DNA from: an uncultured bacterium
Lineage (GTDB): Bacteria; Muiribacteriota; Ozemobacteria; Ozemobacterales; Ozemobacteraceae
Reading direction: 5' to 3'
Length of the DNA: 64,000 nucleotides
NCBI GenBank assembly: GCA_900317935.1
Contig: ONIU01000001.1
Coordinates: 29,477 to 93,476, forward strand
The notes under the pieces are model-generated. The model saw only the letters and a list, made by a program, of their open reading frames with translations, was not told the DNA's origin and ran no database searches. Positions 18,303 through 27,033 of the stretch are shown here, in pieces. A program made the position numbers and the translations under genes. Each line of letters starts with the position of its first letter. The first letter of the stretch is position 1.

Positions 18303-19328
18303 TTATATCCTTCTATCTACTGCAGAAGCGACTTTTTTGCCCAATTTAATAAGTTCTTTTAGTTGCGATGGGGTTATAGATTCTGTTCCATCAGAAAAAG
18401 CCTTTTCTGGATTGTCGTGAACTTCCATTATGACCCCATCTGCACCAGCAGCAATACCAGCCATAGTTAAAGCAGAAACCAGACTGCTTTTTCCTGATGA
18501 ATGACTTGGGTCTATTATAATAGGCAGATGAGAAAGTTCTTTGACAGAAGGAATAGCGGCTATATCAAGTCCAAAACGTGTATATTGCTCAAAAGTTCTA
18601 ATGCCACGTTCACAAAGAATTACATTAGGGTTGCCGTAAGAAAGAATGTATTCTGCTGCACAAAGTAATTCTACTATGTTTGAACCCATGCCTCTTTTAA
18701 GAATAACAGGTTTATTTGTTTGGCCAACATGCTTTAGTAACTGAAAATTGCTCATATTGCGTGTTCCTATTTGGAAAACATCAACGTGATCAGAAACCAA
18801 ATCTGCTTCGCTAGATTCTCTGACTTCTGTAACAATCAAGAGACCTGTTCTTCTTTTTATTTCATCTAATATTTCAAGACCATTTTTGCCTATTCCTTGA
18901 AAAGAATATGGAGATGAACGGGGTTTAAACAGCATTCCTCTGAAAACTTTAATGCCGGCTTCTTTAACTTTTTCAGCAATAGCCAAAGCTGTTTCAGCTG
19001 TTTCTATTGCACAGGGACCAGCAATTAAGGGGATTTCTTTTCCGCCAAAAGCAACCTGATTATCGCCTTTTCCAATTTTAATAACGGAGTTGGTTTTGAT
19101 ACATTTTCTAGAAGCTAGATAATATGGAAAATGACCATCTATGACTTCTTCAACATCTTGCCATTTTGTTACTTCTTTAGCTATTTTTTCTGTATTAGGG
19201 CCATCAACAGAAAGCAATAATTTACTGTATTGAGAAACAGGCCTTGTATAAAAGCCATTTGACTCAATTCTTTCGGCAAGGCGATGAAGTTTTTCTTCTG
19301 ATAAATCTGATTTAAGAACAATAATCAT
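18303..19328 (-). CDS. aroF: 3-deoxy-7-phosphoheptulonate (DAHP) synthase, type I-beta with regulatory N-terminus
   Basis: 341 residues. It condenses PEP and erythrose 4-phosphate in the first step of aromatic amino acid synthesis. Residues 1-65 form a ferredoxin-like regulatory domain (MIIVLKSDLSEEKLHRLAE, typical of the Bacillus/Thermotoga-type enzyme), followed by the TIM-barrel catalytic domain with AGPCAIE (about 103-109), FKPRSSPYSFQG, QIGTRNMSNF, VILKRGM, CERGIRTFE and IDPSHSSGK, which carry PEP and metal ligands. The gene stands alone: other shikimate genes are not adjacent. The N-terminal domain suggests feedback control by an aromatic end product. Confidence 0.94.
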   Translation of the reverse strand: MIIVLKSDLSEEKLHRLAERIESNGFYTRPVSQYSKLLLSVDGPNTEKIAKEVTKWQDVEEVIDGHFPYYLASRKCIKTNSVIKIGKGDNQVAFGGKEIPLIAGPCAIETAETALAIAEKVKEAGIKVFRGMLFKPRSSPYSFQGIGKNGLEILDEIKRRTGLLIVTEVRESSEADLVSDHVDVFQIGTRNMSNFQLLKHVGQTNKPVILKRGMGSNIVELLCAAEYILSYGNPNVILCERGIRTFEQYTRFGLDIAAIPSVKELSHLPIIIDPSHSSGKSSLVSALTMAGIAAGADGVIMEVHDNPEKAFSDGTESITPSQLKELIKLGKKVASAVDRRI

Positions 19329-19337
19329 TTAACTGTC

Positions 19338-19374
19338 GTCATTGCGAGGTTTCGTAGAAACTGTGGCAATCCAT
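19338..19374. repeat. REP-like intergenic palindrome
   Basis: A nested hairpin in the spacer upstream of aroF: ATTGC at 19341 pairs with GCAAT at 19366, and inside it GTTTC, loop GTA, GAAAC (19349-19361). The sequence begins GTCATTGCGAGG and ends GGCAATCC, a form seen in dispersed palindromic repeats of many bacteria. The remaining spacer to 19517 shows nothing else. Confidence 0.55.
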
Positions 19375-19517
19375 TTTTAGAGCTTAAATTAAAGAAGCTA
19401 GAGATTAAAGAATTGTTCTAGCTGTTGAATATTTTACTATATTATCATTCTACTGTCGAATTATCTTTTTTAACTAGCTTTAAAGCTGCTATAAAAAATC
19501 AATAACAACTATCTGTC

Positions 19518-20315
19518 TCAGCCTAAAATTGCTTTTCGGGCTCTATCTATTTCAGTTATTAACTCAACACCTTTTTTAAGCATTTCTAATCTTTTTTTTA
19601 AACCATATTGTAAAAAGTTTAAATGAGCTATTGTAATGGTATCATCACAAGCATCATAACGACAGCCTTTGATATAATTCTTCAAAAAAGCTTCTATTAC
19701 ACCAGATTTAAAATATTCTCTTACTGCTTTTGCATCTGCGCTTACCAAAGAAAACTTGTTCTCAAAAGTACTATCTCCAAGGCTTTTGACAATATTCTTT
19801 CCGCTTTGTGCCATTAAAGCTTGATCTAGTGTTCCTGCCAAAAAAGGCACTTTTTCATCAAGTATCATATCCGGAAATTGCATATCAGCTTTTGATAAAA
19901 TGCAAAGTGATACATTGAAAACCCCATCATTATTTCCGCAGGACGCAACATAGCTGTAATCTAATAACGTAAAGTAAACATCTTCTCTTTGCCCTCGCAT
20001 TATTGCATGATATTCATTTTTGCCTTCATACCCCTTATGAAGTATGTTGAAATCAGCAATTTCAGGCAAAGAATCTACAGAATCCAGATACTCTAATCCG
20101 TTCTTTTCGCAGTATTCTTTGATTTCTTTTTTGCGGAAAGTGTCTCTTGTTTCTAAATAAAGAATTAGAAAAGCAAAAAGGAAAAGAAAGCAAATTCCAA
20201 CGATAGTTGGCAAATTATCCAAATCTTTCATATATTCCTGGCATATTGCCATAGCAAAAACAAAGATAATAAAGAATATGCCTAATATTAGAAAATATAT
20301 TTGTAATTTTTTCAT
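19518..20315 (-). CDS. Two-helix membrane protein with DUF3137-like soluble domain
   Basis: 265 residues. Two membrane helices (about 4-27 and 34-53) form a hairpin, followed by a soluble domain of about 200 residues. The domain contains YFTLLDYSYVASCGNN, then FENKFSLVSADAKAVREYF and DDTITIAH near the end. That order (an aromatic Y-x-Y-x-x-x-x-G strand pair, then F-x-x-x-F-x-V-x-S-x-D followed by a helix) resembles DUF3137 / galanin-like proteins of unknown function, but I rely on pattern memory. No catalytic motif is visible. The gene is isolated, flanked on both sides by repeat-rich spacers. Confidence 0.5.
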   Translation of the reverse strand: MKKLQIYFLILGIFFIIFVFAMAICQEYMKDLDNLPTIVGICFLFLFAFLILYLETRDTFRKKEIKEYCEKNGLEYLDSVDSLPEIADFNILHKGYEGKNEYHAIMRGQREDVYFTLLDYSYVASCGNNDGVFNVSLCILSKADMQFPDMILDEKVPFLAGTLDQALMAQSGKNIVKSLGDSTFENKFSLVSADAKAVREYFKSGVIEAFLKNYIKGCRYDACDDTITIAHLNFLQYGLKKRLEMLKKGVELITEIDRARKAILG

Positions 20316-20340
20316 GATTTTGGAGATGTATTAAGAAGAT

Positions 20341-20388
20341 CTGCCCCCACGTAGGTGGGGGAAGTGGCACGAAGTGCCGAAAGGGGTC
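20341..20388. repeat. Double-hairpin palindromic repeat (family A)
   Basis: Two adjacent perfect hairpins: CCCCCAC, loop GTAG, GTGGGGG (20344-20361), then GGCAC, loop GAA, GTGCC (20366-20378), ending AAGGGG. The same layout recurs at 39815-39875 with compensated stem changes. It lies in the 406-base gene-free spacer 20316-20721, just upstream of the two-helix membrane protein gene. Confidence 0.6.
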
Positions 20389-20537
20389 TTTAAACTCTCT
20401 ACTTTTTATGACAAATGTGTAGACCTCTTTTGTCTCTCCTTTTTTATCTCCTTACCTCTCTAAAAAGGTTAGTCGTTAAAACATAATTAGCCTAAAAAGC
20501 TAGTTAGGACAAAAGACAACCGACTAAGGACAAACCC

Positions 20538-20571
20538 CTCCGCTCTACGCTCTATCGCTCTAAGCTCTCAT
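20538..20571. repeat. Degenerate heptamer repeat tract (CGCTCTA type)
   Basis: About four imperfect copies of a CGCTCTA unit in a row. On the other strand this reads TAGAGCG and is the same unit as in the tracts at 30641-30675 and 39748-39780. It is purely intergenic and has no reading frame. Confidence 0.55.
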
Positions 20572-20616
20572 TTCTCTTTTCTCCCTATACCCTTAAACTG
20601 AGTTTCACTCTGGTTA

Positions 20617-20671
20617 GGTCACCACTCCGGCTGCTTTCAGCAGCCACCTCTCCTCAAGGAGAGGCTTTAGG
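20617..20671. repeat. Double-hairpin palindromic repeat (family B)
   Basis: A 55-base element with GGCTGCT, loop TTC, AGCAGCC (20629-20645) and CCTCTCC, loop TCAA, GGAGAGG (20647-20664). Its reverse complement matches the element at 57487-57541 at most positions, with stem changes that keep pairing. Probably a small mobile palindrome (REP/MITE-like). Confidence 0.65.
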
Positions 20672-20683
20672 GCAATTTCTCCT

Positions 20684-20720
20684 CTCAGTTTTCAGTTTTC
20701 AACTTTCCGTTTTCAGTTTC
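20684..20720. repeat. Short GTTTTCA-type tandem repeat tract
   Basis: Four or five imperfect copies of a CAGTTTT/GTTTTCA unit immediately downstream of the hutI stop codon. No terminator hairpin with a T-run is visible here. The rest of the spacer 20390-20537 is pyrimidine-rich and shows no gene. Confidence 0.45.
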
Positions 20721-20721
20721 C

Positions 20722-21999
20722 TTAGTCTTTATAAATTGACTCCCCACCAATAATAAGGTCGTATAGAAAATTCTGTCCAATGTGATAGCCAATCTGCTTG
20801 AATGAATCGAGCTCGAAAAGGGCAATATCCATGTTTCTGCCTACTTCTATAGCACCTATTTCATTCCCAAGATCAAGAGCATGGGCTGCGTGCAAGGTTC
20901 CTGCAATCAGACTTTCAGAAGCACTCATTCTAAGCTGAAGCATTGCCATAGACTGAATTATGTTTGCTCCTAAGAATTGGCAGCTTCCAGGGTTATGGTC
21001 TGATGCTATTGCAACAGGAAGCCCTGCTTCAATCATTTTTCTAGCAGGTGCATGATGGCTTTCCATCAAATAAGTTGAAGTGCCAGGAAGAACAGTAGGG
21101 ATAACACCGCTGCCGATAAGCTTTTTAATGCCTTCATCGCCTGTCATAAGTAAGTGATCTGCGCTAACAGCACCTACTTCAACCGCTAGATCAACTCCAC
21201 CAAGCACATTTACTTCATCAGCGTGAATTTTTGGCTTTAAGCCGTATTTCAAACCAGCGTTCAAAATTTTCCTAGACTGTTCAACAGAAAAAGCCTTTTT
21301 TTCTGTGAAAACATCGTTGAATACTGCAGATTTAGTTTCGGCAACTGCTGGTATCCATTCTTGACAGATTTCGTCTACAAAGGAATCAGAATCATTTACT
21401 CTGTCGGTTGGAATAGCATGGGCACCCATAAAGGTTGTAATTATTCTTAATGGGTATTCTTCTTTGAGCATATCAATGACTCTAAGCATTTTAAGCTCAT
21501 TCTTCAAATCCAAGCCGTAACCGGTTTTTATTTCTATGGTGGTTACACCTGAATCCATAGCCATATCAAGACGATGAGAGGTTTCTGCAAAAAGTTCTTC
21601 TTCAGAAAGGTTTCTGACTGCGTTAGTAGTGTTAAGAATACCACCGCCAGCTCCCATTATTTCTAAGTAAGTTTTCCCTTGAACACGCATTTCAAACTCA
21701 TCTGCACGATTTCCGGCATATAATAAATGAGTATGAGAATCGACAAAGCCAGGAACTGCCAATAAGCCTTCACCATTATAAAAACAAGTGTCAGATTCAA
21801 TGTTTACATTTTCATTCAAGTCAGCAGAATTGCCTATCCAGACTATTTTACCATTTTTAGAAGCTATGGAAACATGCTTTAATTCTTTTGTTTCCCAACC
21901 GACTTTTGTGCCTTTGCCACGATATGGATTGGGGTAAATTACAGCGGAATCAAGGTTATGAAGAATAAAATCTGCAGATTTTTTGTTTTCTTTAGTCAT
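20722..21999 (-). CDS. hutI: Imidazolonepropionase
   Basis: 425 residues, standard length. This metal-dependent amidohydrolase opens imidazolone-5-propionate to formiminoglutamate in histidine breakdown. Visible marks are the metal-binding GFVDSHTHLLYAGNRADEFEMR region (residues around 89), EIKTGYGLDL, TTFMGAHAIP, KIHADEV with VSADHLL, and ASDHNPGS near the C-terminus, all in the family order. It is 38 bases downstream of hutH and so probably in one operon with it. hutU and a formiminoglutamate-processing gene are not in the window. Confidence 0.95.
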   Translation of the reverse strand: MTKENKKSADFILHNLDSAVIYPNPYRGKGTKVGWETKELKHVSIASKNGKIVWIGNSADLNENVNIESDTCFYNGEGLLAVPGFVDSHTHLLYAGNRADEFEMRVQGKTYLEIMGAGGGILNTTNAVRNLSEEELFAETSHRLDMAMDSGVTTIEIKTGYGLDLKNELKMLRVIDMLKEEYPLRIITTFMGAHAIPTDRVNDSDSFVDEICQEWIPAVAETKSAVFNDVFTEKKAFSVEQSRKILNAGLKYGLKPKIHADEVNVLGGVDLAVEVGAVSADHLLMTGDEGIKKLIGSGVIPTVLPGTSTYLMESHHAPARKMIEAGLPVAIASDHNPGSCQFLGANIIQSMAMLQLRMSASESLIAGTLHAAHALDLGNEIGAIEVGRNMDIALFELDSFKQIGYHIGQNFLYDLIIGGESIYKD

Positions 22000-22037
22000 T
22001 GGGTGAGCCTCGTAAGTTCGTAGTTTTAGCCAGATAG

Positions 22038-23561
22038 TTATACTAACTTAACAAACTGGCCTACATAGTCGAAGAGTTTGTCGTTCCAGAGCAAGTCTCT
22101 GGCAATACGCAAATCAGGTGCTAATATACGGTCTTCCTGAAGAGCTGGAACTTTTTCTCTAAGTAGGTTGTAGGCGGCATTGGTGCCTTTGCCCATTTTC
22201 AGAGGTCTCAAGAATTCGTATGCCTGAGAAGCACTTAACCATTCTATTGCTAGAACTTGAGCTGTGTGTTCAATGATTTTGCCAGCTTTGCGAGAAGCAA
22301 TACTGCCCATGCTGACGTGGTCTTCTTGATAGGCTGAAGTCGGGATAGAGTCTACTGAAGCTGGGTGAGCAAGAACTTTGTTTTCACTTACCAGAGCAGC
22401 TGCGGTATATTGAATAATCATTAAGCCAGAGTTAACGCCAGGGTCAACTGTTAAGAAGGGCTTCATTTCATTGATTAATGGATTCAGAAGTCTGTCTATG
22501 CGTCTTTCGCTGATATCAGCAAGTTCTGACATGATTATTCCCAAAAAGTCTGCAATATAAGCAATTGGCTGACCGTGGAAATGACCGCCTGAAATAACTT
22601 TGTCTTTGCTCAAGATTATTGGATTATCTGTAACAGAGTTGATTTCTATTGTTAGCTGGTCTACAAGGTGATTGAGGTTTTCTCTTGTTGCGCCGTGAAC
22701 CTGTGGAATGCAGCGCAGAGAGTAAGCATCTTGAACTTTTGAGCAGCCTGCGTGGCTTTTTCTTATTTCAGAGTCTTCGATGCAGGCTAGAACATTCTGA
22801 GCAACCTGCGCCATACCTGGATAAGGTCTTAAAGCTATAAATTCCGGGTCGAATGGCTTTGTTGAACCTTTCGACATTTCAAGAGTCATGGTTGCTATAA
22901 TATCAGCAGATTTTGAAATGTGCATTGCACGATACAGGGCTAGAGAAGTAACACCGGCCATTACTGCTGTGCCATTAATGAGAGCTAGTCCTTCTTTGGC
23001 CTGAAGTGTTATTGGCTTTAAGCCAGCCTTTTCTATTTCAGCCAAAGCTGGAAGTCTAGTATGACCGTCTTCCGCTAAAACTTCGCCTTCACCCATTAAA
23101 ACCAGCATTATATGAGAGAGAGGGGCTAAATCGCCTGAACAGCCTACAGAGCCTTGTTGTGGAACATACGGAGTAACGCCGCTATTTAAAAGAGCAACCA
23201 AAGCGTCAACTAATTCAGGTCTGACACCGCTGACACCGTGTAATAAAGAATTAATACGAACAGTAATAGCAGCACGAACAGCTTCTTTTGAATAAGGTTC
23301 ACCGACACCTGTAGCATGGCTTCTAATGAGATTGGTTTGAAGTCTTTCAAGGTCTTTGCGTTCTATACGAGTGTTGCATAAGTGACCAAAACCTGTGGTA
23401 ATACCATAAACAACACGATTTTCGTTGATTATTTCTTCAACAATTTCTCTAGAAGCTTTAACGCGCTTCATAGCTTCTGGAGAAACAGATACCTTTTCAT
23501 TTTCTGCTGCAATACGGAATACTTTTTCTATAGTTAAATTACTGCCGTTAAGTTCAATCAT
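22038..23561 (-). CDS. hutH: Histidine ammonia-lyase
   Basis: 507 residues, full length. It deaminates histidine to urocanate using an MIO cofactor self-formed from three consecutive residues. Those are usually Ala-Ser-Gly; here the block is GSVGCSGDLAPLSH, so the triad is C141-S142-G143. Other family marks are present: YGITTGFG (53-59), LIRSHATGVG, the NGTAVM block, VQDAYSLRCIPQVHG and the SGGHFHGQPIA block. The first hut gene, it reads into hutI. The ATG at 23561 follows a spacer with several palindromes (23562-23980). Probably active despite the Cys, since the modified Ser and the Gly are kept. Confidence 0.95.
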   Translation of the reverse strand: MIELNGSNLTIEKVFRIAAENEKVSVSPEAMKRVKASREIVEEIINENRVVYGITTGFGHLCNTRIERKDLERLQTNLIRSHATGVGEPYSKEAVRAAITVRINSLLHGVSGVRPELVDALVALLNSGVTPYVPQQGSVGCSGDLAPLSHIMLVLMGEGEVLAEDGHTRLPALAEIEKAGLKPITLQAKEGLALINGTAVMAGVTSLALYRAMHISKSADIIATMTLEMSKGSTKPFDPEFIALRPYPGMAQVAQNVLACIEDSEIRKSHAGCSKVQDAYSLRCIPQVHGATRENLNHLVDQLTIEINSVTDNPIILSKDKVISGGHFHGQPIAYIADFLGIIMSELADISERRIDRLLNPLINEMKPFLTVDPGVNSGLMIIQYTAAALVSENKVLAHPASVDSIPTSAYQEDHVSMGSIASRKAGKIIEHTAQVLAIEWLSASQAYEFLRPLKMGKGTNAAYNLLREKVPALQEDRILAPDLRIARDLLWNDKLFDYVGQFVKLV

Positions 23562-23684
23562 TGCTCGTTACTTCCTCTATTATTAATTAATAGGCTATAT
23601 TTTAGTAATATGAGTATTATATGTCAATGTTACACAACAAAAACAATAAATAAAAACTTACGTGTAACTTCAAAGCTTTTACCA

Positions 23685-23978
23685 TGTCGGACAGCTACTT
23701 GTTCAACCTTATTCTCCTCCGCGGTCTCTGATAATTACTGCCTTTGAATAAACTCAGAGGGAACGAGCCTTGTGCGGAGAATAGAGGTCTCTCGTTAGCT
23801 GTCCGATGAAACAAATATTATTGGCATCTATTATTTCATAAAGCTTTAACAGTGTCGGACAGCTACTTGTTCAACCTTATTAAAGTGAAACGCTGCGCTG
23901 TGAGACACTTATTTGTGGGACGTTTCACTGTGGGAATTGGCAAACAACTAACACGGACAGCGTCAGCTGTCGTCTCAC
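23685..23978. repeat. Composite direct and inverted repeat cluster upstream of hutH
   Basis: The gene-free spacer 23562-23980 holds a perfect 29-base direct repeat (23685-23713 and 23853-23881, beginning TGTCGGACAGCTACTTG), 168 bases apart. TCGGACAGCTA at 23687 also pairs with TAGCTGTCCGA at 23796, making a large imperfect hairpin reinforced by TTCTCC/GGAGAA. Further pairs follow: GTGAAACG (23885) with CGTTTCAC (23921), GTGAGAC (23900) with GTCTCAC (23972), and GACAGC-GTCA-GCTGTC (23956-23971). No ORF is convincing. It could be a decayed mobile element or a structured RNA. Confidence 0.6.
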
Positions 23979-23980
23979 TA

Positions 23981-25906
23981 TTATTGCTCAGTGGTGCCAA
24001 ATTCTGCATCAAGCTGGGCCAAAGCGTCAACAAGCATTTTCAGTGAAAGCTGGCAGACGCCTCCAACTTCCTGGAACCACTTTTTCATAATCTTTATGTG
24101 CTGCAAATTACAGCGTTTGGGGTCTTCGCAAAGAGAGGGAAGTTGATTTATATCCAGCTCGAATTTTACAATAACCATTTGAACAATATGCATTAAATAT
24201 AGATTGAAGTATTTTCCACTGGTAATAATTTGCGCTTTTGTTTTTATTAGCCAGTTCATGAATTCTTTTAACTCATCGTCAGGAAATCTTTCTAAGAAGT
24301 CTTCTATTTCTTCAAAATGATCACGACCTAAGCGAACTTCAAATTCTGCAATACGTCTTTCACCCTCTAAACAACTATTTACAACCTTTTGAACTTCTTC
24401 GCGGGTTGAAGTCATTATTTTTCTTAATGATTTCCATTGGCTGGCTATCTCGTTTTCGCTAGGGTATTTGCATTCTTTTTGGAATATTCCTAAAGTATCG
24501 ATTGGCTTAGTGCAATATTTTTCAACAGCTTCTTTTAAAGTGGAAATCTTAGTTCCTTCAATATATGCTCCGCCTTCTGTAGCATTTATACAAGTGCCCT
24601 GATAGGTTAGCATGTCTGTTTCAAAAGCTTTTCTGAACATATCATAAATCTTGTTGGTATAGACAAATTCAGAATAGTTGCCCTTGACTTGATATAGGTT
24701 TTCCTGCTTCAGGTGAAGGTTTGTGACTTCAGGAGCCCCGTCTGCATGTGTCTTTTCAACGCTTGCAAAAGAGCAGTCCTGTCCTACAAGTATGATTGGG
24801 TCACAACCCATGGCTTCTAGAATCTTAAAACCAAGATTTGAGCAGGAAGGTCCTGTGGTCAAAGTGCCTTTTGGAACCTGTATCCATTCAAAATGAGCAA
24901 AATTGCGGTAGCTGATAACCTTTGGTCCGTTCCATGCATCATAAGAATGTTTTAAAATTACTGGGCAGGCTGCAAGCCATATTTTGGCTTTGTAGTCTTC
25001 AGGAAGTTCCTTGAACATTGTGGCTACATGTTCTATTCTTTCTACACTAACGGCGGCATGAGGGACGATTCCATGCTTATTCAGTGTTCTTAAAGCAGAA
25101 TCAGCGGCAATCATAACACAATTATTCAAAGCGGGTTTTAGTTCTTCAATGTTTTTGTCTAATGACGGACCAGTAGAAACAAGGATTCCTGGAACCTTTT
25201 TGAATTTGCCGAATAGGTCTTTGATTCCAGGACTTCTCAATATAAGAGACATATTGTCCATGATGCTCTGCAGACCAATCATAGAGTCTTTGGGGCAGTT
25301 GCCGTAATTGAATATTATATTGAAAGCAGCATCTTTAAAGCATTTAAGAATATGCTGATGATAATTTTCGTGAATTCTTGTGATAACAGGGTGGTCGAAA
25401 ACAACCAGAGTCTTTAAGAATAATTGAATTGTAATACCGACTTTTTTAAGAAGTTCATTTAAGACTACAAAAGCTTCGTCAGGTCTAATTCCCACAACCC
25501 AAACAAATTTTGGATTTTCCAGCAAATCTGTTATATCAACATTTTCTAAGGCGGTTTTAAAAGCCTTGATATCCTTTTCCACAACAATGGTATAAAGGTT
25601 GTTGCTGCCATAAATCTTACTAGCCGCGCGAACGTGGTATCCCAAGCCAAATCCCATCAGCATCATGACTTTCGGATTAATTAATTTTGCGTTTTCAAGC
25701 TGTTTTTCGGCTTCTTTGACAGGGTCATACTTGCTGTGAACCTGATAAACTTTGCCATCTTTTTTTATAGCAAGAGTTTTTACGCCGCTTTTTGCATCTG
25801 AAACAATGTATTCACAGTCTGATTCTGGACAGCTGTTTATTGCCTGATAAATAATTGGCATTCTTTTCTTTAAAACTTTTAGGTTGTTTTGGTAAATATT
25901 AGACAT
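23981..25906 (-). CDS. Maf-type (MptE-like, formerly DUF115) motility-associated glycosyltransferase
   Basis: 641 residues. The central domain (about 200-420) contains GILVSTGPSLDKNIEEL, MIAADSALRTLNKHGIVPH, SVERIE, TTGPSCSNLGFKI and ILVGQDCSFAS, the pattern of the MptE-like/6-hydroxymethylpterin-pyrophosphokinase-like fold found in Maf proteins. The N-terminal 200 residues include a MLMGFGLGYHVRAASKIYG Rossmann-like segment. In Campylobacter, Helicobacter and others Maf proteins attach pseudaminic or legionaminic acid to flagellin. pseF and pseI in this window make the same role plausible, but no flagellin gene is present. GGAGAG lies 6 bases before the ATG. No signal peptide; cytoplasmic. 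Confidence 0.82.
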   Translation of the reverse strand: MSNIYQNNLKVLKKRMPIIYQAINSCPESDCEYIVSDAKSGVKTLAIKKDGKVYQVHSKYDPVKEAEKQLENAKLINPKVMMLMGFGLGYHVRAASKIYGSNNLYTIVVEKDIKAFKTALENVDITDLLENPKFVWVVGIRPDEAFVVLNELLKKVGITIQLFLKTLVVFDHPVITRIHENYHQHILKCFKDAAFNIIFNYGNCPKDSMIGLQSIMDNMSLILRSPGIKDLFGKFKKVPGILVSTGPSLDKNIEELKPALNNCVMIAADSALRTLNKHGIVPHAAVSVERIEHVATMFKELPEDYKAKIWLAACPVILKHSYDAWNGPKVISYRNFAHFEWIQVPKGTLTTGPSCSNLGFKILEAMGCDPIILVGQDCSFASVEKTHADGAPEVTNLHLKQENLYQVKGNYSEFVYTNKIYDMFRKAFETDMLTYQGTCINATEGGAYIEGTKISTLKEAVEKYCTKPIDTLGIFQKECKYPSENEIASQWKSLRKIMTSTREEVQKVVNSCLEGERRIAEFEVRLGRDHFEEIEDFLERFPDDELKEFMNWLIKTKAQIITSGKYFNLYLMHIVQMVIVKFELDINQLPSLCEDPKRCNLQHIKIMKKWFQEVGGVCQLSLKMLVDALAQLDAEFGTTEQ

Positions 25907-25954
25907 GTTTAGCTCTCCAGTTATTTTTTTTGCATTATACCATAAATAAAAGAG

Positions 25955-25988
25955 TAAAAAAAAAGCCTAAGTAAAAATACTTAGGCTT
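25955..25988 (-). terminator. Rho-independent terminator after the 26006-27016 gene
   Basis: AAGCCTAAGTA (25963-25973) pairs with TACTTAGGCTT (25978-25988) around a four-base A loop. Read on the minus strand the stem is followed by a run of about nine T (25964-25956). It ends the two-gene secreted-protein unit and insulates the Maf gene downstream. Confidence 0.85.
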
Positions 25989-26005
25989 TCGTTTATAATA
26001 CTAAC

Positions 26006-27016
26006 TTATTTGACAGCTAGAGGAATAAAAAGAACTTCACGGTTACCTGCCATGTCTATTGCATCTAAATAGATATAGGGTTTTTCTGGAATTTTGATTT
26101 TAGAAAAATCATATTCAGTCTGATTTTCTTCACAGACAGGGGTTGGTTCGCCACCAGATCCGTTGCATATTCCGTATTTTAATTTATCTGTATTTAGCTT
26201 GTAGTTATCTTGGCCGATTACTGTTAATTTGAGAATCGAGTCTTGGCTTATTGAGATAGTTGCTTTTTCTTCTGAAGCAATCATATCTGTTCCCAGGACT
26301 AATCCAGATTCTACGTCTTGGTAATCTGGGTCACCATTAAATATGCTTCCAGTCATGATCAAATCAGCAGTTTTGGGAAGCGGAAAATGATTGGGAGGAT
26401 TTTCTACCGGGTAAATTGAGCCAGAAGGACCATCTACAACGGTAATTTCTAAACCACAGGTTGGTGGAGTAATATCTTTGATTTTAACATCTTTTGCTAT
26501 GCTTGAGTTAGCAAAAGTATTTGTTCTTCTACCTGTTTGAATATTATCATAACCCATTCTGCGGCCTGCAAAACAGGTTATAGCTCCACGGGAAGTTGGT
26601 GTTTCAGGAATGACAACCATAACATTTGGAGCAAAGCCAGGAGTAGCAGAACAAGTAGTGTTTTTGTTGGTTTCCCAATCTATGACTTGCCAGTTGACAG
26701 ATGGATTTGCTTCCCATAAAGGATTGGGAATATCCATATCTCTGTCTTTACTTGGTGCTTCATCAAAGAAGATATCGCTATCTGCCTGAACAGTAATTGG
26801 CTCGTCTTCTGTAAGCTCTTTAGGAATCTGTTCTCCATTTTCCAAATAAAGCTTCATTGGTATAACAGGTGTAATATGAGATGGAACCATTTCAATTTCA
26901 ACACCTTTAAGCCAGGGAGCTTTTTCTAAATCTACGTCTTTATTGGTTTCAGCAGCCTGTATCGGCATAGAGAATGCCGATACGGCAATAATCAGTGACA
27001 AATAAATTCGCTTCAT
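26006..27016 (-). CDS. Secreted protein with C-terminal Ig-like strand pattern
   Basis: 336 residues with a signal peptide (MKRIYLSLIIAVSAFSMPIQAAE, likely cut after QAA). Four or more cysteines are spread through the protein and may form disulfides. The C-terminus YLDAIDMAGNREVLFIPLAVK has the D-x-A-G-N strand motif typical of bacterial Ig-like repeats and closely resembles the end of the neighbour at 27034 (AEDKSGNVTTVKIPLYVV). The segment DITPPTCGLEI parallels CTSPDLWVAF in that neighbour, so the two are distant paralogues. Transcribed 17 bases after the neighbour and closed by a terminator. Function unknown, probably cell surface. Confidence 0.6.
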   Translation of the reverse strand: MKRIYLSLIIAVSAFSMPIQAAETNKDVDLEKAPWLKGVEIEMVPSHITPVIPMKLYLENGEQIPKELTEDEPITVQADSDIFFDEAPSKDRDMDIPNPLWEANPSVNWQVIDWETNKNTTCSATPGFAPNVMVVIPETPTSRGAITCFAGRRMGYDNIQTGRRTNTFANSSIAKDVKIKDITPPTCGLEITVVDGPSGSIYPVENPPNHFPLPKTADLIMTGSIFNGDPDYQDVESGLVLGTDMIASEEKATISISQDSILKLTVIGQDNYKLNTDKLKYGICNGSGGEPTPVCEENQTEYDFSKIKIPEKPYIYLDAIDMAGNREVLFIPLAVK

Positions 27017-27033
27017 TATTGACTCTCTAGAAC

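Noticed and set aside
23852..24046. Short plus-strand frame in the repeat cluster before hutH
   Set aside because: It overlaps the Maf gene end on the other strand and consists of repeat sequence; no protein features.
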